Assembly: GCF_001889305.1 (NCBI RefSeq)
Contig: NZ_CP013074.1
Span: 186,001 to 250,000 of the forward strand
Direction: 5' to 3'
DNA length: 64,000 nt
Source of the DNA: Dehalococcoides mccartyi
GTDB lineage: Bacteria; Chloroflexota; Dehalococcoidia; Dehalococcoidales; Dehalococcoidaceae
Below, piece by piece: positions 8,690-16,580 of the stretch (its first letter is position 1; each line of letters starts with the position of its first letter). The notes beneath the pieces are model-generated. The model ran no database searches. It was not told the DNA's origin and saw only the letters and a program-made list of their open reading frames with translations. The position numbers and the translations under genes are program-made.

Positions 8690-9628
8690 CTAAAATAAAT
8701 AATAAACTGAGGGGTCAGTGCCCAACTCTGATTTAAGTTGGATAATGCCCGGGTTTGCTATAAGCTCCGAAACCAGACTGTCAGGGTCATTGGCGTCACC
8801 GAAGTAATTCACCCGGCCGATACAGGTGGTAACACAAGCCGGCAGCATACCCTTTTCCAGACGGTGCAGGCAGAAATGACATTTACGGGCGTTGCCGATA
8901 GGCGAATCCCGCTTGGGTGTGCGTGAATGCGCGTTGCCGTATTCAAAATTGGTCGTACTCTGCCAAACTCCGCCTTGTTCATAACCCAGCACCAGACCGG
9001 AGTCCTCAGGTTCGTCTTCTAGATAGTTGTCACCGTAATCCATAGTGCGGGCGGTATAGGGGCAGGCTACAATGCAAAAACGGCAGCCTATACAGCGCTG
9101 GTAGTCAATAACCACTATCCCGTCCGGCTGTTTAAAGGTGGCACCTACCGGGCAGACTTTGGTGCAGGGGGGGTTATCACAGTGCATGCAGGGGCGGGGA
9201 GTAAAGCGTCTGGAGACATTGGGGTACTGCCCCATTTCCTCGTCCATAACAAAACGGTAAATTACTCCCGGAGGTAATTTGTTTTCCGAGACGCAGGCTT
9301 CGGTGCAGGCATGGCAGCCGACACACTTCCTAAGGTTGATTACCATAGACCAGTGGCGTTCTTCAGCCGGTTTCTGCATGGCCCGGCGAAGGTCTGCCTG
9401 CATACGGATCAGGGGGTCTTCTTTGGTAGAGCCGGGGACAAATGCTGTTTCTTCCAGCGGGAAGCTCACCGTAGATGGGGGTGCCACAGCCGCCGAAAGT
9501 TTTTGGGCACGTTCGTCCAGCTTTAGTATTGCCGCCAGTCCCAGCACGCCTCCGGAACTTTTTATAAAGTCTCTGCGTGTCGGGGGCGGGATTGACCGGT
9601 TAGTCCCTTTTTTGCCTTTATCTGTCAT
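8690..9628 (-). CDS. Tat-exported four-cluster ferredoxin subunit (PsrB/TtrB type)
   Basis: This 312-residue protein has a canonical Tat motif, TRRDFIK (residues 17-23), before a hydrophobic stretch. Four cysteine groups follow: [38 protein letters not shown] and [20 protein letters not shown]. This is the arrangement of the electron-transfer subunit in polysulfide, tetrathionate and related reductases. It is the first gene of the operon, with AGGAGT before ATG 9628. Its Tat signal may export the catalytic subunit by co-transport, which would explain the defective Tat motif there. Confidence 0.9.
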   Translation of the reverse strand: MTDKGKKGTNRSIPPPTRRDFIKSSGGVLGLAAILKLDERAQKLSAAVAPPSTVSFPLEETAFVPGSTKEDPLIRMQADLRRAMQKPAEERHWSMVINLRKCVGCHACTEACVSENKLPPGVIYRFVMDEEMGQYPNVSRRFTPRPCMHCDNPPCTKVCPVGATFKQPDGIVVIDYQRCIGCRFCIVACPYTARTMDYGDNYLEDEPEDSGLVLGYEQGGVWQSTTNFEYGNAHSRTPKRDSPIGNARKCHFCLHRLEKGMLPACVTTCIGRVNYFGDANDPDSLVSELIANPGIIQLKSELGTDPSVYYLF

Positions 9629-9738
9629 CGCTTACTCCTGCCATAGTTGATACTTATCTAACAAGATACCTTGTGTAGTTAGGCTGTTTCGGAGGTTAAT
9701 GGGTGATAGATATTGTGAGGCTTGCTTATTTAGTTGCC

Positions 9739-9775
9739 GGTATTAGGGGGGTATTAGTCCTAAGGTACTAGTACC
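9739..9775 (-). promoter_or_regulatory. Palindromic operator motif upstream of the molybdoenzyme operon
   Basis: On the coding strand of the operon the sequence reads GGTACTAGTACC followed by GGACTAATACC, and a further TAATACC lies 11 bases on. The same core, AAAGTACTA(A/G)TACC, is found upstream of hup and hym in the same orientation relative to the genes. It lies 110-150 bases before the first start codon. The binding protein is unknown. Confidence 0.55.
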
Positions 9776-9919
9776 ACTTGAGTAAAGTATAATAAATAAA
9801 TTACCTCGTTGTCAATTTATTCAGGTTTACGTTTATTGTCAGAAATAATATAGCACAGACTTCAGACATATTGGGATATGACTATAAGATGTACCCGTTT
9901 ATCGCTCTAGATATTTGCG

Positions 9920-9946
9920 TTGACGCTTTTTTTATATTGGTATAAT
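9920..9946 (+). promoter_or_regulatory. Promoter for mrp
   Basis: The -35 box TTGACG (9920-9925) and -10 box TATAAT (9941-9946) are 15 bases apart. A TG one base before the -10 makes an extended -10 element that can compensate for the short spacer. The predicted start falls near 9952-9954. Confidence 0.55.
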
Positions 9947-9951
9947 ATTAC

Positions 9952-9971
9952 TTATGGGCATATGCCCATAA
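9952..9971. promoter_or_regulatory. Perfect 20-base palindrome at the mrp transcription start
   Basis: TTATGGGCATATGCCCATAA is a perfect palindrome that begins five bases after the -10 box, so it covers the predicted start site. This is a usual place for a repressor operator. It differs from the AAAGTACTA(A/G)TACC motif on the other side of the region. It could instead form a hairpin at the 5' end of the mRNA. Confidence 0.6.
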
Positions 9972-10103
9972 TAACAAAGCAAGTTTCGGACTGCAAATCA
10001 ATATTTACCAGCCGGATTATTTTTTCTAAAGGATCGGAATTTGGTCAGTACACTTGTCAGTGTTAATATATGTCAAAAAAATATACAGGGGAATGTATAA
10101 ATT

Positions 10104-11090
10104 ATGTCTATTGAACCTGAAATAAGAGAAGCTCTGGGGAAAATATATGTGGCTGCTGCCGGGCGTATTTTGGCAGACCTGAATCTGCTGAGGAATGTAG
10201 AGGTAGAGCCGGATAAGATAAAGCTAAGCTTGGCCGGAGCCGGTTTATCTGAAGACAGCCGGAAAGTATTGCAGCAGGAAATAGGTCTGGCGCTGAAACC
10301 GCTGCTTGATAAACAAAAGCTTGAGATTGAGTATATTACCGTGCCGCTAAATGAACTCAACCGGGTTAAAAAAGTAGTGGCTGTTATGAGCGGCAAGGGC
10401 GGGGTAGGCAAATCACTTATAACCGGTTTGTGTGCGGTAGCACTAAACAGGCAGGGATATAGGGTGGGCATACTGGATGCTGATATCACCGGTTCAAGCA
10501 TACCCAAGATGTTTGGTGCCAACAAGCACCTTTCGGGCAACGAGGAAGCCATTTTACCGGCTAAGTCACCTGCGGGCATTTCACTGGTTTCCACCAGTCT
10601 GCTGCTTAGCAACCAGAGTGATGCCGTCATCTGGCGCGGGCCGCTTATTTCCAAGATGATTAACCAATTTTGGGATGACGTACTTTGGGGAGAGCTGGAT
10701 TATATGATAGTTGATCTGCCGCCCGGCACCAGTGATGCCGCACTTACAGTCTTACAGTCGTTGCCCATTTCGGGTATTGTGGTGGTATTTACTCCGCAGG
10801 GATTGGTGGAAATGGTAGCCCGAAAGGCGGTCAGTATGGCGGGGAAAATGGGCAAATCCATTATCGGTTTAGTGGAGAATATGGCATATTTGAAAGTTCC
10901 AGAATTGGATAAAAAGATAGAGGTTTTCGGTGCTGGACACGGCGAAGAGTTGGCAAAATCAATAGGTATACCGTTTATAGGGCAGATGCCATTGGATCCC
11001 GCACTGGTGGCTTTATGTGATAACGGGGATATTGAAAAATACAGCCATCCTCTGCTGGATGAATTGGAAAAAGCTATTTCTCGTTCATAA
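10104..11090 (+). CDS. mrp: Mrp/NBP35-family P-loop ATPase, Fe-S cluster carrier
   Basis: The 328-residue protein has an N-terminal alpha/beta domain of about 85 residues resembling the DUF59/MIP18 module. The ParA/MinD-type ATPase follows, with deviant Walker A MSGKGGVGKS and DLPPGTSDA as the Walker B region. Family members bind and deliver [4Fe-4S] clusters in the cytoplasm. The CxxC expected near the C-terminus of classical Mrp is not obvious here, so cluster binding is less sure than ATP binding. It stands alone, with its own promoter, palindrome and terminator, between two operons rich in Fe-S proteins. GGGGAA lies eleven bases before the ATG. Confidence 0.85.
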   Translation: MSIEPEIREALGKIYVAAAGRILADLNLLRNVEVEPDKIKLSLAGAGLSEDSRKVLQQEIGLALKPLLDKQKLEIEYITVPLNELNRVKKVVAVMSGKGGVGKSLITGLCAVALNRQGYRVGILDADITGSSIPKMFGANKHLSGNEEAILPAKSPAGISLVSTSLLLSNQSDAVIWRGPLISKMINQFWDDVLWGELDYMIVDLPPGTSDAALTVLQSLPISGIVVVFTPQGLVEMVARKAVSMAGKMGKSIIGLVENMAYLKVPELDKKIEVFGAGHGEELAKSIGIPFIGQMPLDPALVALCDNGDIEKYSHPLLDELEKAISRS

Positions 11091-11108
11091 TTAAGTAATA
11101 ACAGAAAT

Positions 11109-11141
11109 AAAAGGGCAGATTTTTAAGCTCTGCCCTTTTAT
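11109..11141 (+). terminator. Rho-independent terminator after mrp
   Basis: The 11-base arms AAAAGGGCAGA (11109-11119) and TCTGCCCTTTT (11129-11139) enclose a 9-base loop, and the right arm ends in a T-rich stretch. The A-rich left flank means it may also act on the opposite strand for the convergent gene. Confidence 0.85.
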
Positions 11142-11185
11142 TATATCCGGTTTAAACTGCGGCTCAGCTATTTTTGACTATGGTT

Positions 11186-11551
11186 TTACAGGAACAGTAT
11201 TATTCCAAGTATAGCCAGTTCCAAAGCTATGGCATAAGCAGCCACTACCGACCAGTTTTTTTGCTGAACAAAGTAACCGGGGCTATTTACCGCTGAATAA
11301 ATGAACATGCCGGTTGCCAGCAGGTATATGCTTTCCCCCCAGCTCTGTTCAGACAGCAAGCCGGTGCCTGCCAGAATAAGCATAAGGGCGGTGGCAAATT
11401 CGGCAGCTGAGCGGAGTATAAGCTCATAGGTACCCCATCTGACCTTGTAACCTTTGTTGGGGTCTTGAATTGCCCGCCGGTTAAGGTTTTCCCTCCACTG
11501 GAAAATCACCAGTGCGCCCACAATTATTGAAAATATAGCTGCAAAGCTCAT
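11186..11551 (-). CDS. Small integral membrane protein, function unknown
   Basis: This 121-residue protein has four predicted membrane helices: one at the N-terminus, two in the middle and one at the C-terminus. A charged loop after the first helix contains RENLNRRAIQDPNKGYKVRWG. I do not recognise the family and see no catalytic motif. It is a single gene between two terminators. The ATG at 11551 has GGAGGGCC upstream. Confidence 0.7.
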   Translation of the reverse strand: MSFAAIFSIIVGALVIFQWRENLNRRAIQDPNKGYKVRWGTYELILRSAAEFATALMLILAGTGLLSEQSWGESIYLLATGMFIYSAVNSPGYFVQQKNWSVVAAYAIALELAILGIILFL

Positions 11552-11648
11552 TTGGCCCTCCCTGTGTGTTGGGTAGCTCAGGGGGTAGGAAAGAAAACTC
11601 CCCGTATATAAAGTATAGCATGTACCGATCTTTGGGATAATACAAAAA

Positions 11649-11666
11649 GGGGGGATTACGCCCCCC
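11649..11666 (-). terminator. Rho-independent terminator after degV
   Basis: Six G:C pairs (11649-11654 with 11661-11666) close a six-base loop. Read on the minus strand the stem is followed by five T residues (11644-11648). It lies 32 bases after the degV stop. Confidence 0.8.
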
Positions 11667-11697
11667 TCAATTAAATACAGTATCTATTATATGATTA

Positions 11698-12537
11698 TCA
11701 GGCTTCTTTATATGCTACCCATAGAGTGCCGGGTCCGCCGTGAGTACCCAGAACAGCTCCCAGCTGGGCAATGATGGTCTGGTCTTTGGGGAAAATATCA
11801 CTAAGCATTTCGGCCAGTTTATGGGCGGTCTCCGGAGTGGTGGAATGAATTACGCTAAGATCTACGATATTTTTCCCTGTTTTGGCAAATTCTACCAGCC
11901 GTTCCAGACCTTTGGCGGTGTTGCGTACCCGTCCGCAGGGCTGGTACTCTCCGTCCGCCACTGTAAGTACGGGTTTAACCCCCAGTAGGGAGCCCATCAG
12001 TATTTTGGCTTTGCCCAGCCGTCCGCCTACCTGAACGTAACGCAGGGTATCAAAGAAGCCCATCAGTTTTATCTTGGGGATATTGTTTTTACAGTCTTCA
12101 ACAATATCGCCCAGCTTTTTGCCTGAGCGGGAAGCTATGGCGGCAGCTTTGATAATAAGCCCCATCCCCATGGAGAGCAGGCGGGAATCTATAACCTCTA
12201 TAGGGCAGCTTACCCCTGAGATTTTGGCACCTTCCATGGCGGATTGGTAAGTGCCGCTGAATTTGGATGAAATATGTATGGATACAATACCGGTGGCGTT
12301 GTCTTTGGCCAGCTCACGGTAGACATTTGCAAAATCTTCGGGGCTGGGCTGGGAAGTTTTGGGGTGAATGCCGCCGTTTATAAGCCTGTCAAAAAAGGTT
12401 TCCTTGTTTATATCCACTCCGTCACGGAATACTTCATTTCCAAAATGCACATAAAGAGGCACAACCGTAATACCCAGATTTTTTACTATATCAGCCGGTA
12501 AATCAGCTGTGCTGTCAGTTACTATCTTGATAGTCAT
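11698..12537 (-). CDS. DegV family fatty-acid-binding protein
   Basis: The 279-residue protein starts MTIKIVTDSTADLP, the hallmark DegV N-terminus, and includes TSQPSPEDF and a middle IHISSKFSGTYQSA segment that lines the ligand site. DegV proteins (FakB in Firmicutes) bind a single fatty acid and present it to a fatty-acid kinase for phosphorylation. No fakA-like kinase is in this window. The frame remains open upstream to 12717, but those 60 residues show no conserved pattern, and ATG 12537 begins exactly at the family start. It is a single gene divergent from the LemA-like gene. Confidence 0.85.
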   Translation of the reverse strand: MTIKIVTDSTADLPADIVKNLGITVVPLYVHFGNEVFRDGVDINKETFFDRLINGGIHPKTSQPSPEDFANVYRELAKDNATGIVSIHISSKFSGTYQSAMEGAKISGVSCPIEVIDSRLLSMGMGLIIKAAAIASRSGKKLGDIVEDCKNNIPKIKLMGFFDTLRYVQVGGRLGKAKILMGSLLGVKPVLTVADGEYQPCGRVRNTAKGLERLVEFAKTGKNIVDLSVIHSTTPETAHKLAEMLSDIFPKDQTIIAQLGAVLGTHGGPGTLWVAYKEA

Positions 12538-12730
12538 CAGGACCTTATTAACTCCTTGTTGAAATTTTCGGGCAGTGCACACAGTATACTTGTATAATCC
12601 TGTTGTGTAAAATTTTACTAATGCAATTAAACAAATGGTAATATTGTAAATATTAATTCGGGGGTTATCCGTCTGAAAGGCGGGTATGTTATTATAAAGA
12701 CCCTGTAACCTTTGCATAGGGGAGTGGCAA

Positions 12731-14035
12731 ATGGAACTTCAGATTTGGGGTTATCCGGTTTTTGCACTCGGTCTGACAGCTCTGGTGCTGGCATTCCGGA
12801 CCATGCGCCGTAAACGGCTGGTAGATGATATCCCCACCTCGCGTACCCGCGGGGTTTTTATTGGTCTGGTTGAGCTTAAAGGCACTGCCGAAAGCGAAAA
12901 ACCTTTTACCGGCTTTCTTTCTGCCGAGAAATGTGTTTATTACCATTACAAGGTGGAGGAACGCTGGTCACGCATGGTGACTGAAAGTTATACCGATGCC
13001 AAAGGGCATGTCCAGTTCCGTACCCGCCAGGAGAGCGGCTGGACACAGGTGGCTTCCGGTAAAGAGATGCAGCCGTTTTACCTTAAAGATGAAACGGGGA
13101 TTATCCTGATTCAGCCGGAAGGTGCGGATATTCAGCCCAAAAACCTGTTTAACAAAACCTGCGGGCGTAATGACCCGCTTTATTATGCCAAAGGTCCGCA
13201 AGGGAGTGTAGCCAACTCGGACCACCAGCGCCGTTTTACCGAAGAAGCTATCCCTTTGCATGCAGAGCTTTACATAATGGGTCAATCTAGAGAGAGACAG
13301 GATGTGGTTGCCCCTGAAATAGCCAAAGACAAGTCTGCCCCCCTGTACGTAATTTCCACCCGGACTGAAAAACAGATAAGCCGCAGTTACAGCGGCTGGT
13401 TCTGGTTTTGGATAATACTGGGTTTGCTGATATCTTTGGGCAGCGGGTTACTTTTGTCTCAACGGGATACGGAGAGCTTTAACTCGGACTGGGGAATTGT
13501 GGCTTTGTGGTCTGGGTTTTACCTGCTCAGCTGGCTGCTGGGTTGGCTGTGGGCGGGTTATAACAGTCTGGTTGGGCTTAGAAACAGGGTTTGCCAGGGA
13601 TATGCCCAGGTGGATATTCAATTGAAACGCCGTTTTGATCTGATACCCAATCTTGCAAAGAGTGTGGAGGGATTTAGCAGGTACGAGCGTGAACTTCAGG
13701 AGATGCTGGCCGAAGTACGTACTGTCTCAAAGGTAAACGGCCAGGATACTATGGATATCAAGGGTGCATCGGCCATACTGGTTTTTAATATGGAAAAATA
13801 CCCCGAACTCAAAGCGGATACAGTGTTTCTGAAACTGCAGGAGGAACTGGCGGCTACCGAGTCACGGATAGCTCTGGCCCGTGATTATTATAATTCTATA
13901 GCTACTTTTTACAATACCCGTCGCGAAATATTCCCTGACCATCTGCTGGCCGGTATTTTCGGTTTTAAAGAACGGGTGCTTATAAATGCCAGTGATTTGG
14001 AAAGAGCGGCGCTTAAAGTAAAGCTGGCTGAATAA
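12731..14035 (+). CDS. GIDE-like and LemA domain membrane protein
   Basis: The 434-residue protein has an N-terminal membrane helix, then a domain around residues 35-190 resembling the GIDE/MULAN intermembrane domain (PFTGFLSAEKCVYYHYKVEE). Two membrane helices follow (about 215-235 and 245-275), then a C-terminal LemA-like coiled-coil domain (GYNSLVGLRNRVCQGYAQVD, RRFDLIPNL). LemA proteins are membrane-anchored helical bundles of poorly known function. The ATG has an AGGGGAG stretch eight bases upstream. Both domain assignments rest on motif recognition; the role in the cell is unknown. Confidence 0.75.
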   Translation: MELQIWGYPVFALGLTALVLAFRTMRRKRLVDDIPTSRTRGVFIGLVELKGTAESEKPFTGFLSAEKCVYYHYKVEERWSRMVTESYTDAKGHVQFRTRQESGWTQVASGKEMQPFYLKDETGIILIQPEGADIQPKNLFNKTCGRNDPLYYAKGPQGSVANSDHQRRFTEEAIPLHAELYIMGQSRERQDVVAPEIAKDKSAPLYVISTRTEKQISRSYSGWFWFWIILGLLISLGSGLLLSQRDTESFNSDWGIVALWSGFYLLSWLLGWLWAGYNSLVGLRNRVCQGYAQVDIQLKRRFDLIPNLAKSVEGFSRYERELQEMLAEVRTVSKVNGQDTMDIKGASAILVFNMEKYPELKADTVFLKLQEELAATESRIALARDYYNSIATFYNTRREIFPDHLLAGIFGFKERVLINASDLERAALKVKLAE

Positions 14036-14103
14036 GTAAACAACTTTTAAACATAAATGTTTTCAACGGGTCAACCTTGGTTAGAGAGTGAGGTACGGCA
14101 GGT

Positions 14104-16023
14104 ATGAGGGGATTTCTTCAGGCAAAGCCGGGTGCAGTGGAATTTTTATTGCCGGCAATGGTTTTGACCCTGGCGATAAGTTTGTTTCCTCTATTCAGTT
14201 CGGGTATGACCTGGATACTGGGTGACCGCTTCGGGCAGGGGGCAGGGGTGCTGGGACTAATTGCCCTTGTTATTTTCGGTCTGTCCTTTCTGGCAAAGCC
14301 CCTTCGCCGGTTTTTGTGCAGTTACAAAGCCATTATCTTCAGTGCAGGCGGAGTGGCTATATTGAGTCTGCTTGCCCAGATAGGCTTTGCCGAGCCTCTT
14401 ATAAACTTTATCTGCTCTGCTTTGGGGTTGTCCCTGTTTGCTGTTTTCTTAGCTGTTTATCTGGATAGTGCCCGGGTGCGGGGGGCATCTTCAGTGGGGC
14501 ATTTCGGGGCGGGTGTTGTCTTCGGCTTGCTTCTTAATACCGCTTTGTCTGCCGGATTTGGTACTTATGACCAGATAAATCAGCCTTCGGTTTTTCCTTT
14601 GCTGATTAGCACCGTAATAGCGGTGTTTATATTATTTTTGCTTGGGGTGCATATGCCTCTGGCTGAGGGGCCGGCTGCTAGTAACAACGGCCTGGGCTGG
14701 CTGGTGATAGGGCCATTCCTGTTTTTAGAACTGGTAGTTTTCGGCAATATTGCCCGCTTGTCTGCACTCAGCGGATTTTCCAGCCCGGTTGCCTCGATAT
14801 TTGTGCTGGGGGCTCTTTCACTGGGATTGGTGGGTATACTCTGGGTATTTTCACTCCACCAAAGGCATATCAGGCTGCTGACCCTGATTGCCAGCTTGTG
14901 TCTTATACTTTCACTGACAAGTATTTCTGAAGAGGTGGCTTTTATGAGCCTTATCCAGCAGATGCTTGGGCAGCTGGCAGTGATACTCCTGTTCGGGGTG
15001 ATTCTTCGCTATATTGGCGGCAGAAAGGCTGATGGAGTGGGTGAAAGCCTGAATCTGCCTAACGGGCTGGGTATGATTTTATTCGTTATACTCCTGCTGG
15101 GGTATTATGCGGTGTATCAGGTGGCTGTGCCGTATGATAATACAGTCTTAGAGCTTGTGGCCGGGCTTATAGTGGTGGGTTTGGGTTTGTATTCGGGGCG
15201 GGAGTGCCTGCCTTTGCTGGACTTTAAGGGTGAACGCTTTATTTTGCCGGCTATGTCCATACTGCTTTTGACGCTGCCCCTTTTAGGTTTGCTTACCTAT
15301 AAAACGCCTCCGGCTGCACCTCAGTTTAGCGGCACTCTGCGTATTATGACTTATAATTTACATAACGGGTTTAACACCCAAGGCAGATTGGATATGGAAG
15401 CTCTGGCAAGAGTGATTGAAAATAGCGGGGCGGATGTGGTGGCTTTGCAGGAAATTTCCCGTGGCTGGGTGATAAGCGGGCGGGTGGATATGCTTGAGTG
15501 GCTTTCCCAGCGGCTGAATATGTACTCTGCTTTTGGGGCTACCGCCGGTGAATACTGGGGGAATGCCATATTATCCAAATACCCCATACTGGATACCCAT
15601 AATGTTAGTCTGGAAAGTGACGGGCTGCCTATAAAGCGGGGCTATCTGAATGCGGTGCTGGATTTGGGGGGCAGGTATTTGTATCTGGCGGCCACCCATT
15701 TGCATCACGTACCTGAGGAAGGGGATGTGCGGCTTATTCAGGCAGGTGAACTGGCAGATTTCTGGGATAATGCTCCCTCTACCATAATGCTGGGTGATTT
15801 CAATGCCGAACCGAACTCTGCGGAGATAGGTTTGCTGCGTCAGGCAGGTCTTTCGGATAGTCTGGAAGGACAGACATCTGTTCTTACCTACCATTCAGCA
15901 GATTTATACCAGAGGATAGACTATATCTGGGTTTCACCTGATATAGTCTATGTAGATTCGTTTACTATATTTAATCTGGCATCAGACCATCTGGCTGTTA
16001 TAGCCGATATACGTCTTTCCTGA
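14104..16023 (+). CDS. Multi-pass membrane protein with C-terminal endonuclease/exonuclease/phosphatase domain
   Basis: Residues 1-400 of 639 contain about twelve hydrophobic helices. From about residue 415 an EEP domain begins with MTYNLHNG (metal-binding asparagine), ALQEI (catalytic glutamate), ATHLHH, LGDFNAEPNS and a final SDHLAVIADI containing the catalytic Asp-His pair. EEP enzymes cleave phosphodiester bonds in nucleic acids, inositol phosphates or phospholipids. A membrane part joined to this domain recalls Cwh43/PGAP2-interacting proteins involved in lipid remodelling. The side of the membrane and the substrate are not shown. No strong ribosome site precedes the ATG. The gene is followed by a clear terminator. 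Confidence 0.78.
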   Translation: MRGFLQAKPGAVEFLLPAMVLTLAISLFPLFSSGMTWILGDRFGQGAGVLGLIALVIFGLSFLAKPLRRFLCSYKAIIFSAGGVAILSLLAQIGFAEPLINFICSALGLSLFAVFLAVYLDSARVRGASSVGHFGAGVVFGLLLNTALSAGFGTYDQINQPSVFPLLISTVIAVFILFLLGVHMPLAEGPAASNNGLGWLVIGPFLFLELVVFGNIARLSALSGFSSPVASIFVLGALSLGLVGILWVFSLHQRHIRLLTLIASLCLILSLTSISEEVAFMSLIQQMLGQLAVILLFGVILRYIGGRKADGVGESLNLPNGLGMILFVILLLGYYAVYQVAVPYDNTVLELVAGLIVVGLGLYSGRECLPLLDFKGERFILPAMSILLLTLPLLGLLTYKTPPAAPQFSGTLRIMTYNLHNGFNTQGRLDMEALARVIENSGADVVALQEISRGWVISGRVDMLEWLSQRLNMYSAFGATAGEYWGNAILSKYPILDTHNVSLESDGLPIKRGYLNAVLDLGGRYLYLAATHLHHVPEEGDVRLIQAGELADFWDNAPSTIMLGDFNAEPNSAEIGLLRQAGLSDSLEGQTSVLTYHSADLYQRIDYIWVSPDIVYVDSFTIFNLASDHLAVIADIRLS

Positions 16024-16040
16024 GGATATTTTAGTAATAA

Positions 16041-16069
16041 AAAATGGGCGGTGAAAAGCCGCCCATTTT
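16041..16069. terminator. Bidirectional terminator between the EEP gene and the hup operon
   Basis: Arms AAAATGGGCGG (16041-16051) and CCGCCCATTTT (16059-16069) with a seven-base loop give a stem with A/T-rich flanks on both sides. It can serve the rightward EEP gene and the leftward hydrogenase operon, whose last stop is at 16096. Confidence 0.85.
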
Positions 16070-16095
16070 ATTTTCAGTTTTTACACTTAAGGGGG

Positions 16096-16578
16096 TTATT
16101 TAATGCCCAGCTCTTCCTTCATCATTTCCACTACTCGGTTTACTGCTTTATCTACTGCCGGGGTCAGCTCAAATCCCGGTGCCATGCTGCCGGGCTGGAT
16201 GCCGTAAATAATAATATCTTTGGGCATAGCGTCATGATATTTGGCCAGATTAAGTATTTCCATCAGCCCCATCTGGTGGAAAGAGATATCAATTTTTTGC
16301 TCGGTCTTGATATCCTCGGGGCGGAAGCGGTATATCATGCCGGGTTCGTCTCCGCCGTGAACCGCATCCAGTATGAACATTTTTTCGCGGCCGGATATAA
16401 CGTCCAGCAAATCCATGGCAGCAGTGCCGCCGTCATACAGCTCTACATCTTCAGGAATAGGAAACCGGGATAGCCGCTCTATGCAGCGTACCCCGGCACC
16501 TTCATCACTTAAGAGTATATTGCCTGTACCCAGGACCAATATAGGTTTGGGAGATTCATCTCCCGGATTAAAAAACAT
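16096..16578 (-). CDS. hupD: [NiFe] hydrogenase maturation protease (HycI/HupD family)
   Basis: This 160-residue protein has the family core: VLGTGNILLSDEGAGVRCIERL with the nickel-sensing acidic residue, ELYDGGTAAMDLL, and LDAVHGG with the second metal ligand. The enzyme removes a short C-terminal peptide from the large hydrogenase subunit once nickel is in place. The start lies two bases after the hupL stop, so the two are translationally linked. Its substrate is almost certainly HupL, which has the expected extension after its DPCxxCxxH motif. Confidence 0.9.
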   Translation of the reverse strand: MFFNPGDESPKPILVLGTGNILLSDEGAGVRCIERLSRFPIPEDVELYDGGTAAMDLLDVISGREKMFILDAVHGGDEPGMIYRFRPEDIKTEQKIDISFHQMGLMEILNLAKYHDAMPKDIIIYGIQPGSMAPGFELTPAVDKAVNRVVEMMKEELGIK

Positions 16579-16580
16579 AC

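Larger units (their letters stand above)
9629..10103. other. 475-base divergent regulatory region
   Basis: It separates the molybdoenzyme operon (leftward) from mrp (rightward). The left half holds GGTATTAG twice, 11 bases apart (9739-9746 and 9750-9757), and the perfect palindrome GGTACTAGTACC (9764-9775). The right half holds the mrp promoter and a 20-base palindrome. I see no coding frame in it. Confidence 0.6.

Noticed and set aside
11698-12717. Longer DegV start at 12717
   Set aside because: The additional 60 residues have no DegV similarity and the conserved N-terminus begins at ATG 12537.
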